From Candidatus Avelusimicrobium fimicolum (lineage in GTDB: Bacteria; Elusimicrobiota; Elusimicrobia; Elusimicrobiales; Elusimicrobiaceae): 19,430 nucleotides of DNA. Location of the stretch: contig UQJU01000024.1 of assembly GCA_900541355.1 (NCBI GenBank), positions 1-19,430 of the forward strand. Direction: 5' to 3'. Every line of letters starts with the position of its first letter. The first letter of the stretch is position 1. Made by a program: the position numbers and the translations under genes. Below the pieces are notes generated by a model. That model had not been told where the DNA came from, did not search any database, and saw only the letters and a list, made by a program, of their open reading frames with translations. This document shows, piece after piece, positions 5,996-12,140 of the stretch.

Positions 5996-8070
5996 ACGCG
6001 TTTTTGGAAATTGGTGTAGAACATTTGCCCGCCCGCTTTATGGCCCCAGCCTTAAAGCAGTTAAAAACTTTAACCGCCCAAATTTTGGAAGAAAAAAGAC
6101 TGACCTATAAGTCCGTGGACTCCTTTGGCACTTACCGCCGGTTAGTAGTATTGGTAGAAGATTTGGCCGAAAAATCGCTAGACGTGCAAAAAGAGGTAAA
6201 AGGACCGCCAGCCAAACTGTTAAAAGATGCAAACGGCAACTTTACCCCCCAAAGCGCAGGTTTTGCGCAGAAAAACGGTCTAAACCCCGAAAAATTAACC
6301 GTAAAAGAAACCGAAAAGGGACCGTTTATTTATGCCGTAGTTAAAATAAAAGGCGAAAAAACGGTCAAACTGTTGCCTGAAATTTTTACCCGCATTGTAA
6401 CGGGCCTTGAATTTGCCAAAAATATGATTTGGGAAGAATCCGGCCTGCGTTACGGCCGCCCGATTCGCTCCCTTATTGGCCTGTATGGGCATAAGGTAAT
6501 TAAATTTACCGTCGCGGGGGTTACTTCGGACCGCAACACCTATCCGCTGTCCTCCTTCGGACGAAAACCGATTAAGGTGGAACAAGCCGACAAAACTTAT
6601 TACGCCGACCTTTTGCGCGCCCAACCGCAACCGATTTTGGTTCTGCCGGAGGAGCGCAAGGAAGCCCTTATTAAAACTGTTACCAACGAGGCCGCCGTCC
6701 GCGGTTATCACGCGGATTTGGACCCGGAACTGATTGAAGAAACCGTCTGGTGTACCGAACACCCGGTGGCCGTCGGCGGGGATTTTGAACTTAAATTTTT
6801 AACACTGCCCAAAGAACTCATTACAACTGTTCTTAAAAAGCAGATTAAAATGTTCCCCGTAACCAACAGCAAAGGAGAATTGCAACCGTACTTTATCGCC
6901 GTACGCGACGGAATTTCCGTCAACCAAAACGAAGTACGCGACGGATTTAAAAAAGTAATGTCTGCCCGCTTGTCTGATGCCGTATTCTTCTTTGACAACG
7001 ACAAAAAGGCCGGATTAAACGCATTTAAAGACAAACTTAAAAATGTCTTGTTCTTGGAAGGATTAGGCTCTATGTTTGAAAAGTCCGCCAGGACCCAACA
7101 ACTGGCCGATTGGTTATGCGAAAAATTGGGTAAAAACCAATTAAAAAACACCGTGGATTATGCGGCTTCGCACGCCTATGCGGACTTGGCAAGCCATGTC
7201 GTGTATGAATTCCCGGAATTGCAGGGCTATATGGGTGGTCAATATGCCGCTTTGGAGGGCCGCCAAGATGCCGCCAAAGCCTTGGAAGAATTTTATTTTC
7301 CGCTTACCTCCACCTCACCCTTGCCATCTACCGAAGAAGGAAATATTGTTTCCCTTGCCGGAAAAATAGACACTTTGGTAGGTAACTTTTTAATTGGGCA
7401 AATTCCTACCGGAAGCGAAGACCCTTTCGCGCTGCGCCGCCAAGCCTTTGGTGCGGTGCGTATGCTTTTGGAAAAGGGTATGCAAATTTCGCTTAAAGAA
7501 TTGGTGGAAAAATCGGCCTCCTTATATCCTGCCGGAACGGTGGACAAAGGCTTAAAAGAATTGCCGAATTTTCTGTTCCAGCGTTTGGCCTTAGTGCTTG
7601 AACAGCGCGGGCATAATGCCGCTACGTTAAATGCCGTTTCCAACTGGTACGAACTCCCGTTCACGCAAGCGGAAGCGCTCGTCAGCGCGTTGGAAACCGT
7701 TAAAACAAGTGCAGAATTTGCCGCCGTGCTTGAATCGGCAAAACGTGTATGCAACATCCTTAAAAAAGCCGGAAACGTAACCGAAGCCGTGGACGAAAAA
7801 CTATTTGAACTCCCCGCCGAAAGAGCGTTATACGACAAAATCCACGAAGTAGATTCTTCTTTGGGTTGTGCGGTAAACACCGCCAAAACCAAGGACGAAT
7901 ATTTAAACGTACTGAAAACTTATGGTGCGTTTAAAGAACCGTTGGAAAATTTCTTTAAGGACGTAATGGTAAATGATGAAAATCCCGCCGTTCGGCAAAA
8001 CCGATTGGCCCTGCTTGCACGAGTGCGCCGATACCTGACGCAAACAGTAGCCGACATTACTAACCTGTAA
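5992..8070 (+). CDS. glyS: Glycine--tRNA ligase beta subunit
   Basis: The tRNA-recognising beta subunit of heterotetrameric GlyRS; 692 residues, the usual size. Visible landmarks are the N-terminal LEIGVEHLPARFM (E-I-x-x-E-x-L-P family start), GPPAKLLKDANG, and FFDNDKKAGL. The HD-like core segment is ASHVVYEFPELQGYMGGQYA. The signature KIDTLVGNFLIGQIPTGSEDPFALRRQA follows, and a C-terminal helical anticodon-binding domain ends with RLALLARVRRYLTQTVADITNL. A short Ser/Thr/Pro-rich loop (about residues 442-452) is the only unusual stretch. Its ATG overlaps the glyQ TGA by four bases, and the operon ends at the hairpin at 8084. Confidence 0.97.
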   Translation: MNAFLEIGVEHLPARFMAPALKQLKTLTAQILEEKRLTYKSVDSFGTYRRLVVLVEDLAEKSLDVQKEVKGPPAKLLKDANGNFTPQSAGFAQKNGLNPEKLTVKETEKGPFIYAVVKIKGEKTVKLLPEIFTRIVTGLEFAKNMIWEESGLRYGRPIRSLIGLYGHKVIKFTVAGVTSDRNTYPLSSFGRKPIKVEQADKTYYADLLRAQPQPILVLPEERKEALIKTVTNEAAVRGYHADLDPELIEETVWCTEHPVAVGGDFELKFLTLPKELITTVLKKQIKMFPVTNSKGELQPYFIAVRDGISVNQNEVRDGFKKVMSARLSDAVFFFDNDKKAGLNAFKDKLKNVLFLEGLGSMFEKSARTQQLADWLCEKLGKNQLKNTVDYAASHAYADLASHVVYEFPELQGYMGGQYAALEGRQDAAKALEEFYFPLTSTSPLPSTEEGNIVSLAGKIDTLVGNFLIGQIPTGSEDPFALRRQAFGAVRMLLEKGMQISLKELVEKSASLYPAGTVDKGLKELPNFLFQRLALVLEQRGHNAATLNAVSNWYELPFTQAEALVSALETVKTSAEFAAVLESAKRVCNILKKAGNVTEAVDEKLFELPAERALYDKIHEVDSSLGCAVNTAKTKDEYLNVLKTYGAFKEPLENFFKDVMVNDENPAVRQNRLALLARVRRYLTQTVADITNL

Positions 8071-8083
8071 ATTAGTTTTCCGT

Positions 8084-8124
8084 AAAAAATCCGCGCCGGA
8101 GTAAAATCGGGCGCGGATTTTTTT
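8084..8124 (+). terminator. Terminator of the glyQS operon
   Basis: AAAAAATCCGCGCC (8084-8097) pairs with GGCGCGGATTTTTT (8110-8123) across a 12-base loop and is followed by a further T. It isolates the following RNA-gene candidate from glyS transcription. Confidence 0.9.
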
Positions 8125-8170
8125 GTCCGCTCATACCTTTACGACGATAAAAAAGATAAAAAATTCCCCC

Positions 8171-8198
8171 TTGACAAAATCGCCAATCCGCTTATACT
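8171..8198 (+). promoter_or_regulatory. Near-consensus sigma70 promoter with no protein gene downstream
   Basis: TTGACA (8171-8176, perfect) and TATACT (8193-8198) with a 16-base spacer. It is the best promoter in the window. The predicted start is about 8205. No ORF with a ribosome-binding site follows for nearly 400 bases, so it appears to drive an untranslated RNA. Confidence 0.8.
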
Positions 8199-8573
8199 AT
8201 CCTTACGGGAAGCAATTCCCACCAAGCCGGGAGTCGCAGAAGCGGAAAATGCGCCGGTGCAAGACGTGTATAAAAGCGATAGTGCCATAGGCTGGAAGAA
8301 GTTGGGCGTGTGCGCTTGGAAAGGCCAGGACGGTTGGGTTACATAACTGTCCGGGTGTCTGGTAGGCACAGTGCAGGACGTATCTGGCGGCCGGTCGGGC
8401 AGTCCGTTAAGGGCGGTTTGATTGGATAATGATGGTGCTGTTGTAGCGAAAGACGTGGGCGCAGAAGAAAGGTAGTGTTTCCGTTGGTTGATGTACTTGG
8501 TTCGGCCAGCGGTAAAAGCGGAGTGGCATAAGGCCCGGCAGTTGGCGTATAAAACGCGGAAAGCAGTGTAGTA

Positions 8574-8602
8574 AAGGAGTAGAAATGAACAGTAGTAATT
8601 AA
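8574..8602 (+). other. Shine-Dalgarno plus five-codon ORF at the 3' end of the RNA
   Basis: AAGGAG (8574-8579) lies five bases before ATG-AAC-AGT-AGT-AAT-TAA (8585-8602, Met-Asn-Ser-Ser-Asn). The stop ends one base before the terminator stem. Spacing and strength match real start sites in this window. It could be a translated minimal peptide, a ribosome-binding decoy, or the remains of a deleted gene. Confidence 0.4.
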
Positions 8603-8603
8603 A

Positions 8604-8636
8604 CCCCTCGGTTTAACTCAACCGGGGGGCTTTTTA
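8604..8636 (+). terminator. Terminator of the candidate RNA
   Basis: CCCCTCGGTT (8604-8613) pairs fully with AACCGGGGGG (8620-8629, one G-U) across the loop TAACTC, followed by C and TTTTT. It sits 10 bases from the end of the convergent lipoprotein gene and might partly serve that gene too, though the opposite-strand T run is weak. Confidence 0.92.
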
Positions 8637-8646
8637 TTGGTCTAAA

Positions 8647-9003
8647 TCACTCCAACACGCTAGGCGGCGGAAGCATACTCCCCGTACTTGCCGACGGAGT
8701 AATATCCATTGTGTTTTGGGTATCCTGCGGTGTTTTGTTAGCGGGGTCCTCGGTTTCCTCGTCTTGCAAAGGTGTTAAAATCATTTCTTCGTAACTTTCA
8801 TCAGGCAAGGGTGTTAAATTTTCTTCGGCAGGCGTAATCTCTTGCTCCCCGTTATTAGGAGCGACTTTAACCGTTTTGGGAGCAGAACCACGGACTTGAC
8901 TCGGCCCATTATAGGAATTGGACGGGTTCCACCAAGCGGGCGGATTACCCGCGCAGGCGGCCATAAAGAAAGAAACTAAGAAACAAAATACAATCTTCTT
9001 CAT
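8647..9003 (-). CDS. Small acidic, proline-rich putative lipoprotein
   Basis: A 118-residue protein of unknown function. It has a short signal peptide MKKIVFCFLVSFF followed by M-A-A-C (Cys17). This fits a lipobox, although Met at the -3 position is not the usual Leu/Val/Ile, so lipidation is probable rather than certain. The mature part is low-complexity and acidic, with two related T-P-L-x-D-E segments (about residues 64-69 and 77-82) and many Pro, Thr and Glu. It looks like an unstructured, surface- or periplasm-facing tether, not an enzyme. It has its own promoter: TATAAT six bases before the ATG, with the -35 inside the end of lipA. It is convergent with the candidate RNA. Confidence 0.75.
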   Translation of the reverse strand: MKKIVFCFLVSFFMAACAGNPPAWWNPSNSYNGPSQVRGSAPKTVKVAPNNGEQEITPAEENLTPLPDESYEEMILTPLQDEETEDPANKTPQDTQNTMDITPSASTGSMLPPPSVLE

Positions 9004-9009
9004 AATCTT

Positions 9010-9039
9010 ATTATACTATTTTACACTTTGCCCCGCCAA
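9010..9039 (-). promoter_or_regulatory. Promoter of the lipoprotein gene, probably leaderless
   Basis: On the minus strand TTGGCG (9034-9039), an 18-base spacer and TATAAT (9010-9015), then six bases and the ATG (9001-9003). The -35 lies within the last codons of lipA and the -10 abuts the lipA stop. There is no Shine-Dalgarno. Confidence 0.62.
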
Positions 9040-9909
9040 GGCACGGCGGTATAAAGCCCCCGCCCGGTAACTGCTGCGCACTAATGGGCCGCTGGCAACA
9101 CCTTTAAAACCCAAAGAAAGTGCGTAATCCTCCCACGCCTTGTACTCCTGGGGTTCGGGATAGCGCGCCACCGGATAATGCGCGGCAGAAGGCGCCAAGT
9201 ATTGCCCGATAGTTAATAAATCTACCCCGACGGAACGCAAATCTTTCATTAAGGTCTTTACCTGTTCTTCCGTTTCGCCAAGGCCCACCATAAAGCCTGT
9301 TTTGGTAAAAATTTCGGGAGCCAGTTTTTTGGAATTTTCCAATAGGGTCAGCGTGCGTTTGTAGTCAGCCCCAATACGCACCGCACTATACAGTTCCTGT
9401 ACGGTTTCCACATTGTGCGCCAATACCGCCGGGTGGGAATCCAACACCGTTTTAAGGGCCTGTTCGTCCCCCTTTAAATCGGAAATAAGAGGTTCTACCA
9501 ACACTCCCGGGGTCAGGTGGCGGATAGCATTAATTACGCGCGCAAAATGTGCGGCGCCGCCGTCTTGTAAATCATCACGCGTGGGCATTGTAAGCACCGC
9601 ATAGCGGATACCCCACTCTTTTACGGCTTCGGCTACGCGTTGCGGCTCATTTCCATCAGGCGGCAAGGGGCGCGCTTTGGTTACAGCGCAAAAGCGGCAG
9701 CCGCGGGTGCAGATATCCCCCAGCACCATAAAAGTAGCATCTCCGCAGTTAAAACACTCGCCACGGTTAGGACAATGCGCCGCGTGGCACACAGTATGCA
9801 AAACGTGTTTATCAATAGAAGCCTGCGCCGATAGCGCGGCCGACGTACGCAGGGCGGCTTTATTGCGCCCGGCCAAATCTTTAAGCCATTGTGGTATTGG
9901 AATCGTCAT
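9016..9909 (-). CDS. lipA: Lipoyl synthase
   Basis: A radical-SAM enzyme that inserts two sulfurs into octanoyl groups on lipoyl domains of the pyruvate and 2-oxoacid dehydrogenases and GcvH. Both clusters are intact in the 297-residue protein. The auxiliary cluster is C41-x4-C46-x5-C52 (CHAAHCPNRGEC), and the radical-SAM cluster is C67-x3-C71-x2-C74 (CTRGCRFC). Further family landmarks are TRDDLQDGGAAHFA, GLGETEEQV, LTIGQYLAPSAAHYPV, and GPLVRSSYRA near the end with the conserved C-terminal Arg-Ser-Ser-Tyr. No lipB, lplA or dehydrogenase gene is adjacent. TATAAT stands seven bases before the ATG without a Shine-Dalgarno, so the mRNA is predicted leaderless. It is divergent from the SpoIID-domain gene. 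Confidence 0.97.
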   Translation of the reverse strand: MTIPIPQWLKDLAGRNKAALRTSAALSAQASIDKHVLHTVCHAAHCPNRGECFNCGDATFMVLGDICTRGCRFCAVTKARPLPPDGNEPQRVAEAVKEWGIRYAVLTMPTRDDLQDGGAAHFARVINAIRHLTPGVLVEPLISDLKGDEQALKTVLDSHPAVLAHNVETVQELYSAVRIGADYKRTLTLLENSKKLAPEIFTKTGFMVGLGETEEQVKTLMKDLRSVGVDLLTIGQYLAPSAAHYPVARYPEPQEYKAWEDYALSLGFKGVASGPLVRSSYRAGALYRRALAGQSVK

Positions 9910-9916
9910 AAAAATT

Positions 9917-9922
9917 ATTATA
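9917..9922 (-). promoter_or_regulatory. -10 box of lipA, probably leaderless
   Basis: On the minus strand TATAAT is followed by AATTTTT and the ATG at 9907-9909. No good -35 was found. It lies back to back with the -10 of the divergent gene at 9954-9959. Confidence 0.58.
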
Positions 9923-9953
9923 CAAAAACAGGCGCGTACCCCGCCTAAAACGA

Positions 9954-9959
9954 TATAAT
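9954..9959 (+). promoter_or_regulatory. -10 box of the TPR-SpoIID gene
   Basis: TATAAT 28 bases before the GTG start at 9988. The -35 is unclear. The predicted transcript would have a leader of about 20 bases. Confidence 0.5.
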
Positions 9960-9987
9960 ATAAGAAATCTTTACTTTGGGGCTTTTT

Positions 9988-12078
9988 GTGAAATATTTTA
10001 TTCTTTTATCCGGTTTTTTATTCCTTTTTATGGCGGGGCACGCAACAGAAGAACGCCCCAAAACACAAGACGAACGTTTGAAAGAGGCGGGAGCATTATA
10101 CTTTGCCTACAAGCCCGATGAGGCCTTTGACGAATATATAAGCCTTTCCAAAGAAACCAACAACCGCCAAGCCTTTTTAAATGCTGCGTTTATCGCAATG
10201 GAAAAAAACGAACCTAAAAAAGCAGTGGATATTGCCCAAGCAGCCTATAAAATTTATCCCAAAGACCGCGAAGTTATAGAAATGTCCGCCGAAGCCTTTT
10301 TGGCTGACGGACAATATGCCGCCGCTGAAAAATTATTGGCCCAACTGCCGGAAGATAAGGCCCGTTCTGGTTTTTTATATATCAATTTAGCGCGCGCGCA
10401 AATCGGCCTAGGGGACAAAAAACTTGCCAAGTACAATCTGAAACTGGCCGCCCGCGCCGGCACGCATCCGGCATTAGCAAACTATTTATTGGGTATTCTT
10501 TATGAGGAGGACAAGGAATACAAAAAGGCTGCGGACGTGTTTGAAAAAGCCGCCACTTATGACCACCAATTTATTGAAGCCAAAAAACACTATGCCGCCG
10601 TACTTGAAAAACTGGGCAATTACAACGAAGCCTACCGCCAGTACCGTATGATTTATTCCTCCGATAAAAGCAGTACGGATGTCAACAAAGCCCTTGAACG
10701 CTTGCGCCCGCGCATTACCCGCACGGAAAAGCAACTAACAGGCGGCAAGGAAATTTTAAAACACACCTTTGTAAAACCCTTTGCCCTGCCGGACGGTGTA
10801 ACAACACGCGAAATAAAAGTAGGTATCGGTATGCGCCAAAACGGCCGTCCCGCAGACAGACACACCCTGCACTTTATTCCTTCGCACGCTTTTACCATTA
10901 AAGATGCTAAAACGGGCAAACTGTTAGGAAAGGGCCGCGCGCGGGAAAGTTGGGTGGCTGTTTTGCAAAACGGAAAAGCGCATTTATCATCTCCCTCGGG
11001 CCAAAAAATCTCTTTTTCCAATTCCGTTATTATTACTCCTCTATCCAAAACACAGGGAGAAGGAAGCACCATTATTGTTAAAAATGTAATGAGCGGTGCG
11101 GGGATGACCTGGGCCAGCGTGGACGATAAAGAATACCGCGGGAAATTGCAAATCACCCACAGTACCAAAAGCAATACACTTATTCCCATAAATATTGTAA
11201 CCATAGAGGAATATTTACAGGGAGTTATTTCCTCCGAAATGCCGACAAAATTCCCGATGAACGCCTTGCGTGCGCAGGCTGTTTTGGCCCGCACCTATGC
11301 ACTAAAACACTTGGGAAAACATAAAGCCTATGGGTATGACTTGTGCGACACGCAAAACTGTCAGGTTTACGGCGGGGTAAGTGCGGAGAGTGAACGCGGA
11401 AACGCTGCCGTAGAATCCACTGTGGGTGAAGTGCTGGAATACAAAAATAAACCGATTGAGAGCGTGTTTTCAGCCAACTGCGGGGGCATTACGCAAAGCG
11501 CAAAAGAAGCCGGGTGGAGCGAAACCCCCTATTTAAATCCGGTATCCGACTACAAAGATTTTAATTTTGACACGCTGCAACCCTACCAGTTTAAAGAACT
11601 TTTGCAATACCCGCACGATGCGTACAGCCGGTATAGCAAAAATGTCAGTTTGGCGGCCTACCGTTGGACGCGCGTGGTAGATGAAAACGATTTACGCCAA
11701 GTAATTAAACGCCAGAAAAAAGATATCGGACGCATTACCGCTTTAATTCCCTTGCGGCGCGGGCGTTCGGGCTATGTCAGCCGGTTGCTTGTAAAGGGAA
11801 CCAAAGGTACTGTTACGCTAAATAAAGAAAATGTCATCCGCAACAATTTAAGTTTAGGGATGTTGCGCAGCAGTTACTTTATTGTAGAGCCAAATTACGA
11901 AAACCGCGAACTGAAATTTTTTGTGTTTTACGGCGGAGGCTGGGGACACGGTGTGGGTTTTTGCCAAACGGGTGCCGCCGGACGGGCCGACGCAGGGCAA
12001 GATTATAAAACCATTTTAAACCATTATTTTCCCTTAGCCGACTTCGTTTCCCCCCACGCCAATACTCCGGACAAATAA
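9988..12078 (+). CDS. TPR-containing SpoIID/LytB-domain protein, putative peptidoglycan lytic enzyme
   Basis: A 696-residue exported fusion. Starting at GTG 9988 gives MKYFILLSGFLFLFMAGHA, a good signal peptide; a TTG at 9976 is less likely. Residues of about 25-235 are tetratricopeptide-like helical repeats (YPKDREVIEMSAEAFLADGQ, then ADVFEKAATYDHQFIEAKK). From about 265 the SpoIID/LytB domain follows, with VTIEEYLQGVISSEMP, LRAQAVLARTYALKHLG, DTQNCQVYGG, FSANCGGITQSA and the end motif GGGWGHGVGFCQTGAAGRA. Glu417 in S-S-E-M-P corresponds to the family's catalytic Glu (E88 of B. subtilis SpoIID), a lytic transglycosylase that cleaves denuded glycan. In a Gram-negative-type cell the likely job is septal or other wall remodelling, with the TPR part recruiting partners. 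That role is inference. Confidence 0.88.
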   Translation: MKYFILLSGFLFLFMAGHATEERPKTQDERLKEAGALYFAYKPDEAFDEYISLSKETNNRQAFLNAAFIAMEKNEPKKAVDIAQAAYKIYPKDREVIEMSAEAFLADGQYAAAEKLLAQLPEDKARSGFLYINLARAQIGLGDKKLAKYNLKLAARAGTHPALANYLLGILYEEDKEYKKAADVFEKAATYDHQFIEAKKHYAAVLEKLGNYNEAYRQYRMIYSSDKSSTDVNKALERLRPRITRTEKQLTGGKEILKHTFVKPFALPDGVTTREIKVGIGMRQNGRPADRHTLHFIPSHAFTIKDAKTGKLLGKGRARESWVAVLQNGKAHLSSPSGQKISFSNSVIITPLSKTQGEGSTIIVKNVMSGAGMTWASVDDKEYRGKLQITHSTKSNTLIPINIVTIEEYLQGVISSEMPTKFPMNALRAQAVLARTYALKHLGKHKAYGYDLCDTQNCQVYGGVSAESERGNAAVESTVGEVLEYKNKPIESVFSANCGGITQSAKEAGWSETPYLNPVSDYKDFNFDTLQPYQFKELLQYPHDAYSRYSKNVSLAAYRWTRVVDENDLRQVIKRQKKDIGRITALIPLRRGRSGYVSRLLVKGTKGTVTLNKENVIRNNLSLGMLRSSYFIVEPNYENRELKFFVFYGGGWGHGVGFCQTGAAGRADAGQDYKTILNHYFPLADFVSPHANTPDK

Positions 12079-12084
12079 AAGCAC

Positions 12085-12124
12085 ATAAAAAAGCCCCGAT
12101 GAAAATACACCGGGGCTTTTTTAT
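12085..12124. terminator. Bidirectional intrinsic terminator
   Basis: AAAAAAGCCCCG (12087-12098) pairs with CGGGGCTTTTTT (12111-12122), extended by two A-T pairs, with a 12-base loop. Symmetric A/T flanks serve both the SpoIID gene (+) and the convergent gene ending at 12141 (-). Confidence 0.92.
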
Positions 12125-12140
12125 ATTACGTTCAAAACAA

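Larger units (their letters stand above)
8205..8636 (+). ncRNA. Candidate structured non-coding RNA of about 430 nt, no known family recognised
   Basis: The stretch lies between a near-consensus promoter and a strong intrinsic terminator. It is G/purine-rich, unlike the genes around it, and has no credible ORF on either strand. It folds well by eye. A 5' hairpin GGGAA-GCAA-TTCCC (8207-8220) has a GNRA loop. A long-range helix pairs CCAAGCCGGG (8222-8231) with CCCGGC-AG-TTGG (8534-8545): 10 bp with a 2-base bulge. Nested inside it are TGCCA (8283-8287) with TGGCA (8524-8528), and GCTGG (8291-8295) with CCAGC (8506-8510). Local hairpins are GGACGGTT/AACTGTCC (8328-8352) and GTGTCT/AGGCAC (8355-8369). 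I do not see the signatures of RNase P RNA, tmRNA, SRP RNA, 6S RNA or a T-box. The limits are inferred from promoter and terminator. The alternative is a decayed gene. Confidence 0.62.

Noticed and set aside
6295..6762. Long antisense open frames within glyS, yidC, aspS and hisS
   Set aside because: They are shadows of strongly conserved coding sequences and have no start signals or recognisable products.
8113..8343. Stop-free + strand frame reading ...VYKSDSAIGWKKLGVCAWKGQDGWVT and then a stop
   Set aside because: It has no start codon with a ribosome-binding site, begins inside the glyS terminator and stops early. I kept the RNA interpretation but cannot fully exclude a decayed gene.
8139..8369. 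Minus-strand 76-codon open frame inside the RNA candidate
   Set aside because: No ribosome-binding site, no leaderless-type -10, low-complexity Ser/Pro content, and it opposes the strong promoter on the + strand.
8281..8547. Apparent direct similarity between AGTGCCATAGGCTGGAAG (8281-8298) and AGTGGCATAAGGCCCGGCAG (8522-8541)
   Set aside because: The similarity is short and gapped. The complementary parts are better explained by the nested pairings proposed for the RNA than by duplication.
8205..8636. RNase P RNA, tmRNA, SRP RNA or 6S RNA
   Set aside because: I looked for the conserved RNase P cores, a tmRNA alanine-type acceptor/T-arm with CCA, the SRP GGUCAGG/GGAAGCAGC loop and a 6S-like long bubble hairpin. 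None was visible by eye.
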